Below the pieces are notes generated by a model. That model was not told the origin of the DNA. It ran no database searches and worked only from the letters and a program-made list of their open reading frames with translations. Positions 1-8,327 of a stretch of DNA of 12,986 nt are shown piece by piece (the first letter of the stretch is position 1; every line of letters begins with the position of its first letter). The stretch is taken from contig NW_003145788.1 in assembly GCF_000003605.2 (NCBI RefSeq), forward strand, positions 253,976-266,961. The letters are read 5' to 3'. This stretch comes from Saccoglossus kowalevskii (lineage: Eukaryota; Hemichordata; Enteropneusta; Harrimaniidae). The position numbers and the translations under genes were made by a program.

Positions 1-928
1 AACACTGTCATCTGTTAGACGTATGAAATAATTAACATGGCCATGAATTATGTTCTGGGTTCAGGGTTCCATAACTTGTTGGAATAGAACCTCAGATTTG
101 AACACTGTCATCTATTAGATGTATGAAAAATTAACATGTCCAAGAAGTACTCTGGGTTAAGGGTTTCATAACTTGGGGGAATAGAACCTCAGATGTGGTC
201 ACTGTCATCTATTAGACGTATGAATAATTAACATGACCATGAAGAGTTTTGTTTTAAGGGTTCCATAACCTGGGGGAATAGAACCTCAGATGTGAACACT
301 GTCATCTATTAGACGTATGAATAATTAACAAGGCCATGAAGTGTTCTGGGTTAAGGGTTCCATAACCTGGAGGAATAGAACCTCGGATGTGAACACTGTC
401 ATCTATTAGATGTATGAATAATTAACATGGTCATGGAGAGTTCTGGGTGAAGGGTTCCATGACCTGGAGGAATAGAATCTCAGATGTGAACACTGTCATC
501 TATTAGACGTATGGATAATTAACATGGCCATGAAGAGTTCCGGGTTAGGGGTTCCATAACCTTGGGGAATAAAAACCTCAGATGTGAACACTGTCATCTA
601 TTAGACATAAATAATTTAACAGTGTCAAACAAAACTCTAATTGAGGGTTTAATAACCAACAATAAACGATCATCATGGTTAGACACTGCCGGAAATTAGA
701 CGTATGATGAATTAACTGGGTCACAACCCATTGTTGATAAATAGTTTCGTAGCCTGGAGGATTAGGACCTCAGTAATCAGACACAAGGAATCATATGTAG
801 GGTCACAAAATGTTATAGGTTAAAGGGTCCATAACCTGATCAAATGTTGTCACTGTCTGCAATTATATTTTTCAATAATTAACTGCGTCGCAACATGTTG
901 TAAGTTAAGGGTGTCACAAGCTTGAAGG
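1..928. repeat. 97-bp tandem array, decaying toward the gene
   Basis: Units open with aacactgtcatctattagac or a close variant at 1, 101, 198, 295, 392, 489 and 587, giving six regular units of 97-100 bp. Each contains ggttccataacctgg and gaatagaacctcag. From 587 onward the unit is still traceable but diverged, with remnants near 683-778 and 779-928 (gtccataacctg, cactgtctgcaatta). The array probably continues beyond the start of the window. No coding sequence is seen in it. Confidence 0.92.
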
Positions 929-1041
929 CCAACTAAGGCGGTTTCTATTTGTACAGCGAAATTCAATTGTAATTCGTTGATGGCGGTATGTAGGGTGAAA
1001 CACCAAGGATCGGAATACATCGAACTCATGTTAAAAACTAT

Positions 1042-1047
1042 TTTAAT
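1042..1047 (-). terminator. Candidate polyadenylation signal ATTAAA
   Basis: The minus strand reads ATTAAA about 85 bases after the TGA of the protease gene. This is the commonest variant of the canonical hexamer, and no AATAAA was noticed nearer the stop. It lies in the short space between the gene and the decayed end of the 97-bp array. The assignment rests on position and motif alone. Confidence 0.35.
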
Positions 1048-1131
1048 CACAGTTTAAAAAATTAAAAAATGGCAGTGGAAATGAAAATAACGAGTTTACA
1101 TACACACAAATGTAGGCACAAAAAAGCGTCA

Positions 1132-1261
1132 TCAGAAAGCCCTGAAAAATACGTATCTCATGGCGACGCCTTTCTTGGTAATTCGTCCGTTGCTCTTAAA
1201 CCGAATTGTCATCTCGTTGCTGGTAGACACCACAGCGTGGGATGGTCCATCACCACATGTT
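1132..1261 (-). CDS. Protease exon 13: end of CUB2 and stop codon
   Basis: Acceptor TTGTTTCAG, then RTCGDGPSHAVVSTSNEMT, IRFKSN, KKGVAMRYVFFRAF and TGA at 1134-1132. This is the last third of CUB2, with the fourth cysteine. The protein stops directly after the CUB fold, with no membrane segment or anchor, which fits a secreted enzyme. Confidence 0.92.
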
Positions 1262-4200
1262 CTGAAACAAACAACAGAGACTGCGTTATTTATACACTGT
1301 AATCATTTCCGAGCCAGAGTCCATATCGATAATAATTTGTTTGTTTACTGTTTCTTTAAATACCTTGTCATCTTTTCTCTTATAAAGGATGGTGGCTTTG
1401 TTGGCTCAGTCTTAGTAAATGCTCGAAATTGTATTATAGGCCAATTTTATATATTATTATTATACATATGTCACCGTAACGCCATAAGTTACAGCGTGTC
1501 GTAATTTTGTGGTGTTTTACGGGATATTTCATCCCATATAAGGAAATGCGAATTCCAAATATGGAATGATTACGCGCGTTAGCGTCCTATAATAATGAAA
1601 ACAAACATTGCTACCATCAGGGTTTGACCGGAGTCTACACAAAGAAGTTCGATGATTCTGTTCTAAACATTTTGGATTTCGGCATTCCCACGATGTATCC
1701 TTGGAAGGAAAAGATGTATAATAATAAGGTTATTACGAGAATACCTCAAAGTATGCACTCAGACACGTCTTCGTGCATACTTTGTGGTATTCTCGTAATA
1801 ATCCACAAAGGCGTGGGTTTATTTGCTGAATATATACAGATCAATATTGGTATGAAATGAATCGGTAGGCATCCTTCGCAAATGTGTCGACTCAATTCCA
1901 AAAATATAATTACCTAGTTGGATTGACCCATTCCACTCCTAGAGATATTTCTATATAGTCGTTAAGACAGTCCATGTCATCTTCAACGTCAAAGTCAACA
2001 AAGAATACTTTGATGACATGGTCATAAGGTGCCTGCGAGTGAAAACGAAAACCGATTACTATACACTTATATTCAATTATTTTGGAATTGACGAGCGTGT
2101 TCTGGTATATTTTCAATGGATATAATAGCATAATAACAATTGCGTTGTTATACAGTGACAATTACCTCAAAGACCCATACACATTCCTCATTATCGCCGT
2201 AGAATCTTGGATAGTTTGGTGTGCTTAGTGAACCCCACGATGCAGTGAATACGTCGCCACAGGTAATGGTATCTGAAAGATGAACGCATTGTTTAGATTG
2301 ACATAGCTATTATACATTGTAACACCAGGGCACTGCAAAACACCGAATGGAGTTTTGATTTTGTACCATACTTTAAGCGTTCTTGTATACGCCCTCTAGT
2401 GGCGTATTTTGTATTTACTACGGTCTGTAAATTACATTTTGTAGTATATTTCATTCGCGAACGGGCAATGTTTGCGTCATAGCAAAACGTATTTCAAATA
2501 TGCACATCTTATAAAACTGTATGCAAAGCAACGTACTTGGTGGAGCAACCGTTCTTAGTGGAGCAACCGTTTTTAGTGGAGCAACCGTTCTTAGTGGAGC
2601 AACCGTTCTTAGTGGAGCAACCGTTCTTATCGGCTCAAGACGAATAGGACGGGTGACGGGCGCTGGTCGAGTGGGACCCATGGGTGCCGGTGGGACAACG
2701 ACTTTAGAGGTTCTGTCACAAGATTCTCTGCTATTGATGGCGGAGTACTGAAGTTTGAATCCACGGCGAGACATTGAGAAATCGGAGCGGAAATAAACGA
2801 TAAGTTCGTTGCTTGTCGATGTAAAACATTCGGGAAGAGATGTACCGCAATACCTGCAAAATTAAGTAAATAATTATGTGTAACAGTTATAGACTAGAGG
2901 ATATACAAGTACACTTTTTATAGCGTTACTTATTAATGCAATAAGAGTTCTGACATTGCCCCACCAAGATTGTATAATTGTCAATCCCTAATCTTTATAA
3001 TGACATCATTTGCATATAAGGTACATACATAAGGTTCTCACACGGTGAATATAGTCACCATGGCTGTTGCATAAACGTAGAAGTAACAAATTATACTTAC
3101 TTAGTACCTCCATCATAGAAGTTTTCTTCCGTTCTGAGAGCAATGTAATCGTATTCGCACTCCGAGGACGAGCGTGATTCCAATTGAAAATCATCGAATG
3201 TTACAGAAATCAACTTCCAACGTGGTACCTGCGCAAAAGTTATAAAAAATGTTACTGCAAAAAACCTTTGTTTCAAAAGTTCGTCTGTGGTGACTGTGTT
3301 CAAGTTGTTTCTATACATTGCAGAGGTACATTACTTGGGGTTTGCAATTACGGTGATATGATACCAAGATCCCGTTTCAATCTCGCTCTCGCATAAGCGT
3401 TCCAACTCAGAAAAATGCGAATGCGCATGCCCGAGGTAACTAGGATACTGGGGTGTCCAGGTGTATCAGAATAACTGCTCACGGTATGACGGATTACGAT
3501 AACTATATTTTCTGTACAATTTTGATGTATTACATTTTTCACTATGAATGTGGCAATACATGTTTTATTGTTTTATTACAAACCGCCTATGTCATGTCAG
3601 AAGGTCGTAGCATTAGTCTCACAATCTACGAGATGAGACTTGAATGGGATCTTGGCATGATGTCACCATATAGTACTATGCGCGTTGCAAACCCCAAGTA
3701 ATGTCCTAATATTTTTCAAAAATTAAATTTTTAAAAGAATTCCATACAGCACAATGTTAATAAAAAACAGATTTTTGAAATAATTGAAGACAACAAAAAG
3801 TATCCCATCATTCACAATATATAATTGTGTATGTCACCAGCCTATATTATTCTTATATTGTTCGAAAGTACAATTTATTGGAAAATGAATAAGTTCTGAT
3901 TATTTGAAATCATGAGTAGACTTTTACGCAAATATTTTCGCAATAAAAAAAAAAAAAACATATATGAAATTGTGTCTTTATTTATTTGTTCTGAATGAAT
4001 ACGTGGTCAACAGTGTTAACAGATAAGGACAGTGACAGTTTTAGTAAATAATCACACGGGTGTAGCGGGTGAAATTAATTCAAACTTATAGTTTATAAAC
4101 ATACCTCAATTTGCCATACACATCTTTGGTTGATGGGATACGAACTAGGGTAGTTAGGTGACTCTATCGTACCGGTGGAACCCGTGAGACGTCCACCACA

Positions 4201-7051
4201 TTCTGCAATAGAGCATACATTCAATCACCACAGAAATTACCTAATTAAATCTCGGTAACGTCTCTTTGTACTCGCTAGTCTGCACGTCAGTCAAAATTTA
4301 TGTGATACCTATATCTCGCGCATGTGTGACGCGTGATGCAAATTCGAGTGCGTGTGGTGCTAGTTCCGATTGTATACAGTCAGTCAAACCAAACAAGTGA
4401 CCAATATTTGCGGGAAGGTAAATCTTTTTCAAATATTTTTGGATGTCAAAACTTAAATACAATTCGCTCCAGTGTGTTGAGGATACATAACAGCTAACGT
4501 ACTAACACTGACAGCGTACAGCCCCGGTTCCCGGACGGACATTTACCGGCAAATAATATGGAGCCTTGAGAACAAAATCGAAACTCATATTATATACCAC
4601 ACCTCAATATATTATATATATTACACAATTGTGATTCAATTGCACCGCCGTACATAATGGGACAACCGACACGTCACGGTGTCTGCGTGATTCAATCGGC
4701 AATTAATCGATCTGACCTGAAACTTACATACGGTCACACTAGACCATATCGCTTGTAAGACGGATTATAACACATTCGTGTATGAACTTGCTTGATGGTA
4801 CACGACAAACCCCCCACATGAAAATTATTTTAACACATAAATTACATTATATTGAGGGGAACTATCATTTTAACAGTAGGTTCGAATAATAAAACATAAA
4901 TGGTCAAAATTGATTTCTCGTGTGGTTTCTATGGAAACTCCATCGCGCATGTCACCCTAGTATCAAACCCTCGATTATATTCACAGTTGATATTACGAAT
5001 ATTGAACACATAATGAGTTTATAATACTATATAATAATTCTGCATATATTACCTGGCTCAACCGTTACCGACGTTTGACAGAGGACACCGCTGTATCCTT
5101 CAGGGCAAACGCATCGACATCGCGGGCCCACATAACCTTCATTCTGGCAAGGCAGTGAGGGACAGTTTGCTGTGAAGCAAAAACGTATGATTAATATTAC
5201 TTGTCCTGTGATTGGTGACTTGGTATTGTAGAATTGTCTAAAGTCGCCAAAAGCGTCACAGATAAAACAGCGTACTGTTGAAAATTCGTTGGGAACGGGT
5301 AAATCTCGTCGGTTGTGTGCAATGACGTAAACTTAAAGTGGTTGTCCTACCGTTGCAGTTGTACATTGAGTTTGCCAGTTTTACATCATAAAAACTCAAC
5401 GTCGTACTGGATCCGGGTGTTTCTTGCATCACTGGATCTTGTGTGGTGATAGTTTTCTTGTCATTCACAGAGAAATACTGAAAAGAGTGAGAAAATATAT
5501 TCATATAAGTGTGAAACTAATAGAGAATACATAATGAGAAAAGCGAAATTATAGAAAATACGAAATAACAGTTATGATGGATTAACAATGCACGACACAA
5601 ACATTAAACGGAACTAGACCACTTACATATGAACCGTAGTGCATGATGGATTTCAAATCATATGGTATTCCAAACGTCTGGCCTTGGCCTACGTCGTATT
5701 TATCAAAATTGTATACCATAGCAGGTTTGATATTTCTGGTGTGAACAGTGATGTAGTCATCACGATCCGGGCGTGCTTGTTCATGCCAGAATCCAATAGC
5801 GTGTCCGATTTCATGTATTGCGGTCGCCGTCTACAGTTGGCCATATAGATAGGGTAAATATTATCATTAACATGAACAGTAGTGTATTTTCTATACAGTG
5901 ACGTGAATCATTTGTATACACTGCATATGTGTCTGTTTGTTGACAGCGCGGGAATAGTTCAACGTGTATTTTACTAAGAGGTACAAAAGTTGTCAAAAGT
6001 CATGAATTAAAAAAAAATAATTCCACCATTACCATTATCTGATAGTCAATACAATCAACAAAAAGTTTAATAAACAAATATACAATATTCTTACAAAATG
6101 GCAGTTTTGTCCAATTGAAATGTGCTGGACTGAGTCTTCCGCTCTTCCGACATACGACCAACACCTGTGGGAGAAATAGCAGTTGAACTTATCAGCCGAC
6201 TTATATATATATTTCAATAAAATATGTCCAATTCACACCAACTAATTCAGTGGCAATTCATTATCGAACAGTTATCGTGACGCAACACTTACCCAGCTCC
6301 ACGGAAGAACATTATATAATGGTCTAAAAACCCGGCACTGTTTAAGCTATGTTCCTCAAATCGTAGGCACGTGTTATCTTCCCAGTGTTCTATAGCTTCT
6401 GAAATTGCGATTACAGCCTTGGTAGCTAAAATTAAAAACATATATTTATATATTAATTTCAATATATAAACAGTCTGTTAAAAATTCAAATGATAATTAG
6501 ACTCGGGACTTCCTCGATTGCCCCCTATGTTCACCAAGTACTACGCGTTTTTTTTCAGTTCTTTCCTTCAATTTTACGATATTTTGAAACATGCACTTAC
6601 CCATTGTTGAATCCAGTACATAGGGTACGCGACCATTTGACCAGAGCCGAGTTACAGAACCAACTGCTTTACGTTTTGTTGGATCGATGACGTCTTTTTT
6701 GGCTGCATGTATTTTAGAGGTTTGTGTTAATGACAACTTTATATCCGATTCGAACAGGTCACCGTGCTCTTCTGGCCGATCACCGTGTTTATCCTATAAT
6801 GAAATAAAGTAAACAATAGTCATATAGGATGCGTATGCGCAACCACTTTATCTGCCGAGCAGAAGTCACGATAATTTATTCAGAGCATCAGGTATTCTTT
6901 GAAGAAGTAGTCGTATTTGGTGATTGGCCCACGACAAAATATTGAGTGCACAAAATTAATTTACATAATTAAAATACGTTCCTACCTTGCCGGTTTCGTC
7001 AATGTAATCTGGCACGGGGGTAGTAAAAGACGTGTTTTTGTCATCGTATTC
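1132..7051 (-). CDS. Astacin-EGF-CUB-linker-CUB secreted zinc metalloprotease, 13 exons, 5' end missing
   Basis: Joining minus-strand exons 7051-6986, 6793-6601, 6425-6293, 6164-6095, 5830-5627, 5477-5351, 5169-5053, 4202-4105, 3228-3101, 2853-2537, 2272-2166, 2032-1914 and 1261-1132 gives 1809 nt, or 602 residues plus TGA, all with GT-AG introns and matching phases. Residues below count from the first codon seen. The propeptide carries FESDI (36-40), followed by a probable activation site after KR (62-63). The catalytic domain (about 64-264) has zinc motif HEIGHAIGFWHEQARPDRD from 160, Met-turn SIMHY (215-219) and the four usual cysteines. An EGF-like domain spans 267-295, CUB1 starts at Cys305, a repeat-rich linker covers about 425-485, and CUB2 runs from Cys489 to near the end. 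The order and size match sea-urchin BP10/SpAN-type proteases (family knowledge), except that the low-complexity linker lies between the CUBs. No Met or signal peptide was found, so one or more 5' exons are missing. The substrate is unknown. Confidence 0.93.
1262..1913 (-). other. Intron between the last two exons, containing a hairpin
   Basis: A 652-nt intron with donor GTAATT and acceptor TTTCAG, lying between the middle and last thirds of CUB2. Apart from the 1730-1801 hairpin it shows no exon-like sequence. Reading frames that stay open here do not match any family that I recognise. Confidence 0.8.
1730..1801. repeat. 72-nt near-perfect hairpin inside an intron
   Basis: Arms 1730-1758 and 1773-1801 are reverse complements over 29 bases with one T:T mismatch, separated by a 14-nt loop. 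The left arm begins ttattacgagaatacc and the right arm ends ggtattctcgtaataa. The size and loop would suit a microRNA precursor, but the near-perfect pairing would equally suit a small foldback element. Confidence 0.9.
1914..2032 (-). CDS. Protease exon 12: CUB2, middle third
   Basis: Encodes APYDHVIKVFFVDFDVEDD, then MDCLNDYIEIS, which match the CUB core with its third cysteine and the D-Y-I-E-I strand. Enters in phase 0 and leaves in phase 2, again the same as CUB1. Confidence 0.92.
2166..2272 (-). CDS. Protease exon 11: CUB2, first third
   Basis: Encodes TITCGDVF followed by GSLSTPNYPRFYGDNEECVW and VFE, the opening of a second CUB domain. The acceptor TCTTTCAG and the donor GTAATT give the same phases (1 in, 0 out) as the matching exon of CUB1. 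Confidence 0.92.
2537..2853 (-). CDS. Protease exon 10: end of CUB1 plus repeat linker
   Basis: The first half encodes YCGTSLPECFTSTSNELIV and RRGFKLQYS, the C-terminal part of CUB1. Cys388 (in LPEC) and Cys424 (in RESC) are additional to the four canonical CUB cysteines. The second half is a linker rich in Pro, Thr and Arg that ends in five hexapeptide repeats of the form (R/K)TVAPL. Donor GTACGT, phase 1. Confidence 0.9.
2540..2629 (-). repeat. 18-bp tandem repeat, five copies, coding
   Basis: Five contiguous 18-bp units, read on the plus strand as gtggagcaaccgttctta, are almost identical; one unit carries a single C-to-T change that converts an Arg codon to Lys. Read on the minus strand in the gene frame they encode (R/K)TVAPL five times (residues 455-484). 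Because the unit is a multiple of three, copy-number change would lengthen or shorten the linker without breaking the frame. Confidence 0.95.
3101..3228 (-). CDS. Protease exon 9: CUB1, middle third
   Basis: Encodes ISVTFDDFQLES and SSECEYDYIALR. These match the F-x-x-F-x-[LV]-E ... C-x-x-D-Y core of CUB domains, including the acidic residues associated with calcium-binding CUBs. Enters in phase 0, leaves in phase 2, with donor GTAAGT. Confidence 0.92.
3229..4104 (-). other. Intron inside CUB1, hosting an inverted-repeat element
   Basis: An 876-nt intron, the longest in the gene. It contains the 3328-3704 inverted-repeat element, an A-rich stretch around 3700-3960 and a 14-base A run near 3946-3959. 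No other exon is seen in it. Confidence 0.8.
3328..3704. mobile_element. 377-bp inverted-repeat element, MITE-like
   Basis: The ends are a perfect 20-bp inverted repeat: acattacttggggtttgcaa at 3328-3347 and its reverse complement at 3685-3704. Internal similarity continues, because 3350-3393 and the reverse complement of 3626-3670 share ggtga, ccaagatccc and tctcg blocks. The interior encodes no transposase. No clear target-site duplication is seen; the flanks are gaggt and cctaa. A non-autonomous DNA transposon or foldback element is the best reading. Confidence 0.7.
4105..4202 (-). CDS. Protease exon 8: CUB1, first third
   Basis: Encodes ECGGRLTGSTGTIESPNYP and then SSYPINQRCVWQIE, the standard opening of a CUB domain with its first cysteine pair (305 and that of QRC). 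Enters in phase 1, leaves in phase 0. It lies between the two longest introns of the gene (850 and 876 nt). Confidence 0.93.
4203..5052 (-). other. Intron between EGF and CUB1 exons, no feature seen
   Basis: An 850-nt AT-rich intron with donor GTAATA and acceptor TATTGCAG. No reading frame of note, hairpin or family match was recognised. It holds short AT-rich runs such as the one near 4600-4620. Confidence 0.75.
5053..5169 (-). CDS. Protease exon 7: EGF-like domain
   Basis: A single exon flanked by phase-1 introns encodes a six-cysteine EGF-like module (Cys 267, 272, 282, 284, 286 and 295), with CVCPEGYSGVLCQ at its end. The flanking linker reads TSVTVEP. The Asp/Asn pattern of a calcium-binding EGF is not evident. 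In astacins this module joins the protease to the CUB domains. Confidence 0.92.
5351..5477 (-). CDS. Protease exon 6: end of astacin domain
   Basis: Encodes YFSVNDKKTITTQDP, then a stretch ending LANSMYNCN. The SxxD-x-x-K-L-A-N-x-x-Y-x-C pattern is the normal end of an astacin domain; its final cysteine (263) is expected to pair with the NTC cysteine of exon 3. Ends in phase 1, at the boundary of the EGF module. Confidence 0.93.
5627..5830 (-). CDS. Protease exon 5: zinc-binding catalytic core and Met-turn
   Basis: Encodes 68 residues starting TATAIHEIGHAIGFWHEQAR and ending DLKSIMHYGSY. His160, His164 and His170 are the expected zinc ligands and Glu161 the catalytic base. Met217 forms the Met-turn and Tyr219 is the fifth-ligand tyrosine of astacins. 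All key residues are intact, so the protein is predicted to be an active enzyme. Phase 0 at both ends. Confidence 0.96.
6095..6164 (-). CDS. Protease exon 4: CWSYVGR segment of astacin domain
   Basis: Encodes CWSYVGRAEDSVQHISIG followed by QNCHF (residues 132-154). This is the conserved C-x-S-x-V-G-R ... I-S-I-G-x-x-C block of astacins. Its two cysteines are expected to form the short disulfide. The exon is only 70 nt and ends in phase 0. Confidence 0.93.
6293..6425 (-). CDS. Protease exon 3: N-terminal lobe of astacin domain
   Basis: Encodes ATKAVIAISEAIEHWEDNTC followed by LRFEEH and ends IMFFRGAG. The helix and the first conserved cysteine (NTC, with LRFEE following) are typical of family M12A. 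Acceptor TTTTAG, donor GTAAGT. Enters in phase 1 and leaves in phase 2. Confidence 0.93.
6601..6793 (-). CDS. Protease exon 2: propeptide switch and mature N-terminus
   Basis: Encodes residues 23-86 and the first base of codon 87. FESDIKL corresponds to the astacin propeptide FxGDI aspartate switch, whose Asp (D39 here) binds the catalytic zinc in the zymogen. The usual Gly is Ser. DPTKRKAVGS gives a basic cleavage site, and VTRLWSNGRVPYVLDS is the conserved start of the mature astacin domain. Donor GTAAGT, phase 1. Confidence 0.92.
6986..7051 (-). CDS. Protease exon 1 seen: propeptide segment
   Basis: This exon encodes 22 acidic and polar residues beginning EYDDKNTSF and ending DYIDETGK. 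The acceptor is TCTTCACAG and the donor GTAGGA, with phase 0 on both sides. No family motif is present. It is assigned to the propeptide because it joins in frame to the next exon. Since it starts with an acceptor and has no Met, at least one earlier exon must exist. It is the least certain of the thirteen. Confidence 0.7.
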
Positions 7052-8327
7052 CTGTGAAGAATAGAATAGAAGGACAAATAAATATATGTATATACGTAGC
7101 TCAGATGGACTTTTATTACCAACTCTTTATTCTTTATGACGTTATTGTCATTCCTCTCAGTTCGTGTTATTATTAATTGAATGACTGCGCATGACCCCGA
7201 GAAAGAACTCCGAGAAAAGAACCCGGGCGAGGATTTTCTAGTATTATCATAAGCTCCGCAATTTGAATAGAAGTTGCAACGATTAACTCCCAATATTCTC
7301 GTGAATGTTTACTTCGTTGGGCAATTTTTTGACGATCTCCGAGTTCACACAGAATCACGATTGTCATGCAATGTACTAAATGACTATAACACGAATTTGC
7401 GTCGAATCTCATGTGTGTACTTGCTAAGGCTGGTTTTACTGTGATTTTAGCGTGCTTAGAACAATATCATTCACTGAGTCATTCTCCAAGCTTCGACTGA
7501 ACGCGCTGGGCATCAACCACGCTTACAACGGCAGAAATCAGCCGAAGCTTGGAGAATATCGCTGAGAGTCATTCAAACACTATTTGTTGGGCCAGGAAAA
7601 GTAATGCATACGACTGGTCCCAAGCTCCCATTTGCAGAACTCACACTACAATTCAACTCCCCATAAACGACAATGTACATGTCTTATACCACAATTCGAC
7701 TTCCTGTAGACGATGATGTAAAACCTTGAAAAGTAAAGCTATTTTACAACATACAGCAGACCATTTTACAACTTGAATGGTAGAAATAGTGATTTTTCTA
7801 GTTTTTAAAAATCAAATAGTAAACATTATCATCACAGATTCCCAAAGTGCCAAACAAAATGAAGCTGCTTCAACTACTCTGGTATTTGCAATATTTGAAG
7901 AGTTGACTATGGTAAACATCATTTCAAAAGCTAGTTTCGTTAAAATCACACTATTCTGGTTTTGTATTAAATATAACAGTTTGGAATACAAGCATGCCGT
8001 CCCTTGCATGAGATTATTTTTCAAAACAGAGATTCGTGCCTTCGTGAACCCTTGTCTTGATACACATTATAAACGTAGGATGAAAATCGAGATACATACA
8101 ACGATAGACTTAACACTATTTCCAAACCCATTCAGCTATAAACGAAGTGAAATTTATTTTGACACAGTGCAAAATGTGTCAAATCATAGCGTTTTGCATA
8201 GAAATCTGTCGTAGACTTCTTTACAAAAACAAAACTGCACAAACCGTGCGAATAACATGGTTCAAAGGCATATTTTTGTCATAATAACCGTTCCACACTG
8301 TACACTGCCGGTAGTAAATTTCCATTT
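7052..8327. other. Gene-free stretch upstream of the first exon seen
   Basis: No exon could be assigned here. Given the missing 5' end of the protease, this is either its first intron or its upstream flank. A 145-codon plus-strand frame at 7777-8214 stays open, but its translation has no recognisable motif and begins inside AT-rich sequence. The only distinct structure is the hairpin at 7481-7557. Confidence 0.6.
7481..7557. repeat. 77-nt inverted repeat with 20-bp stem
   Basis: Arms attctccaagcttcgactga (7481-7500) and tcagccgaagcttggagaat (7538-7557) pair at 19 of 20 positions across a 37-nt loop. It lies upstream of the protease gene. A microRNA-like precursor or the remnant of a foldback element are both possible. 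Confidence 0.85.

Noticed and set aside
3940-3965. A-run as the tail of a retroposed element
   Set aside because: The run is only 14 A and no SINE body or target duplication flanks it.
4877-4890. ggttcgaat as a tRNA B box or tRNA-derived SINE
   Set aside because: The B-box match is partial and no A box, cloverleaf or element boundary is present.
6982-7293. Continuous minus-strand frame with a Met, overlapping the first protease exon, as the start of the gene
   Set aside because: Its frame differs from the exon frame, its N-terminus is not a signal peptide, and using the GTAATA donor near 7119 would need a 67-nt intron, about half the shortest intron in this gene.
7777-8214. 145-codon plus-strand open frame
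   Set aside because: It is the longest single open frame, but it shows no motif, domain or supporting splice or promoter context; a chance opening is more likely.
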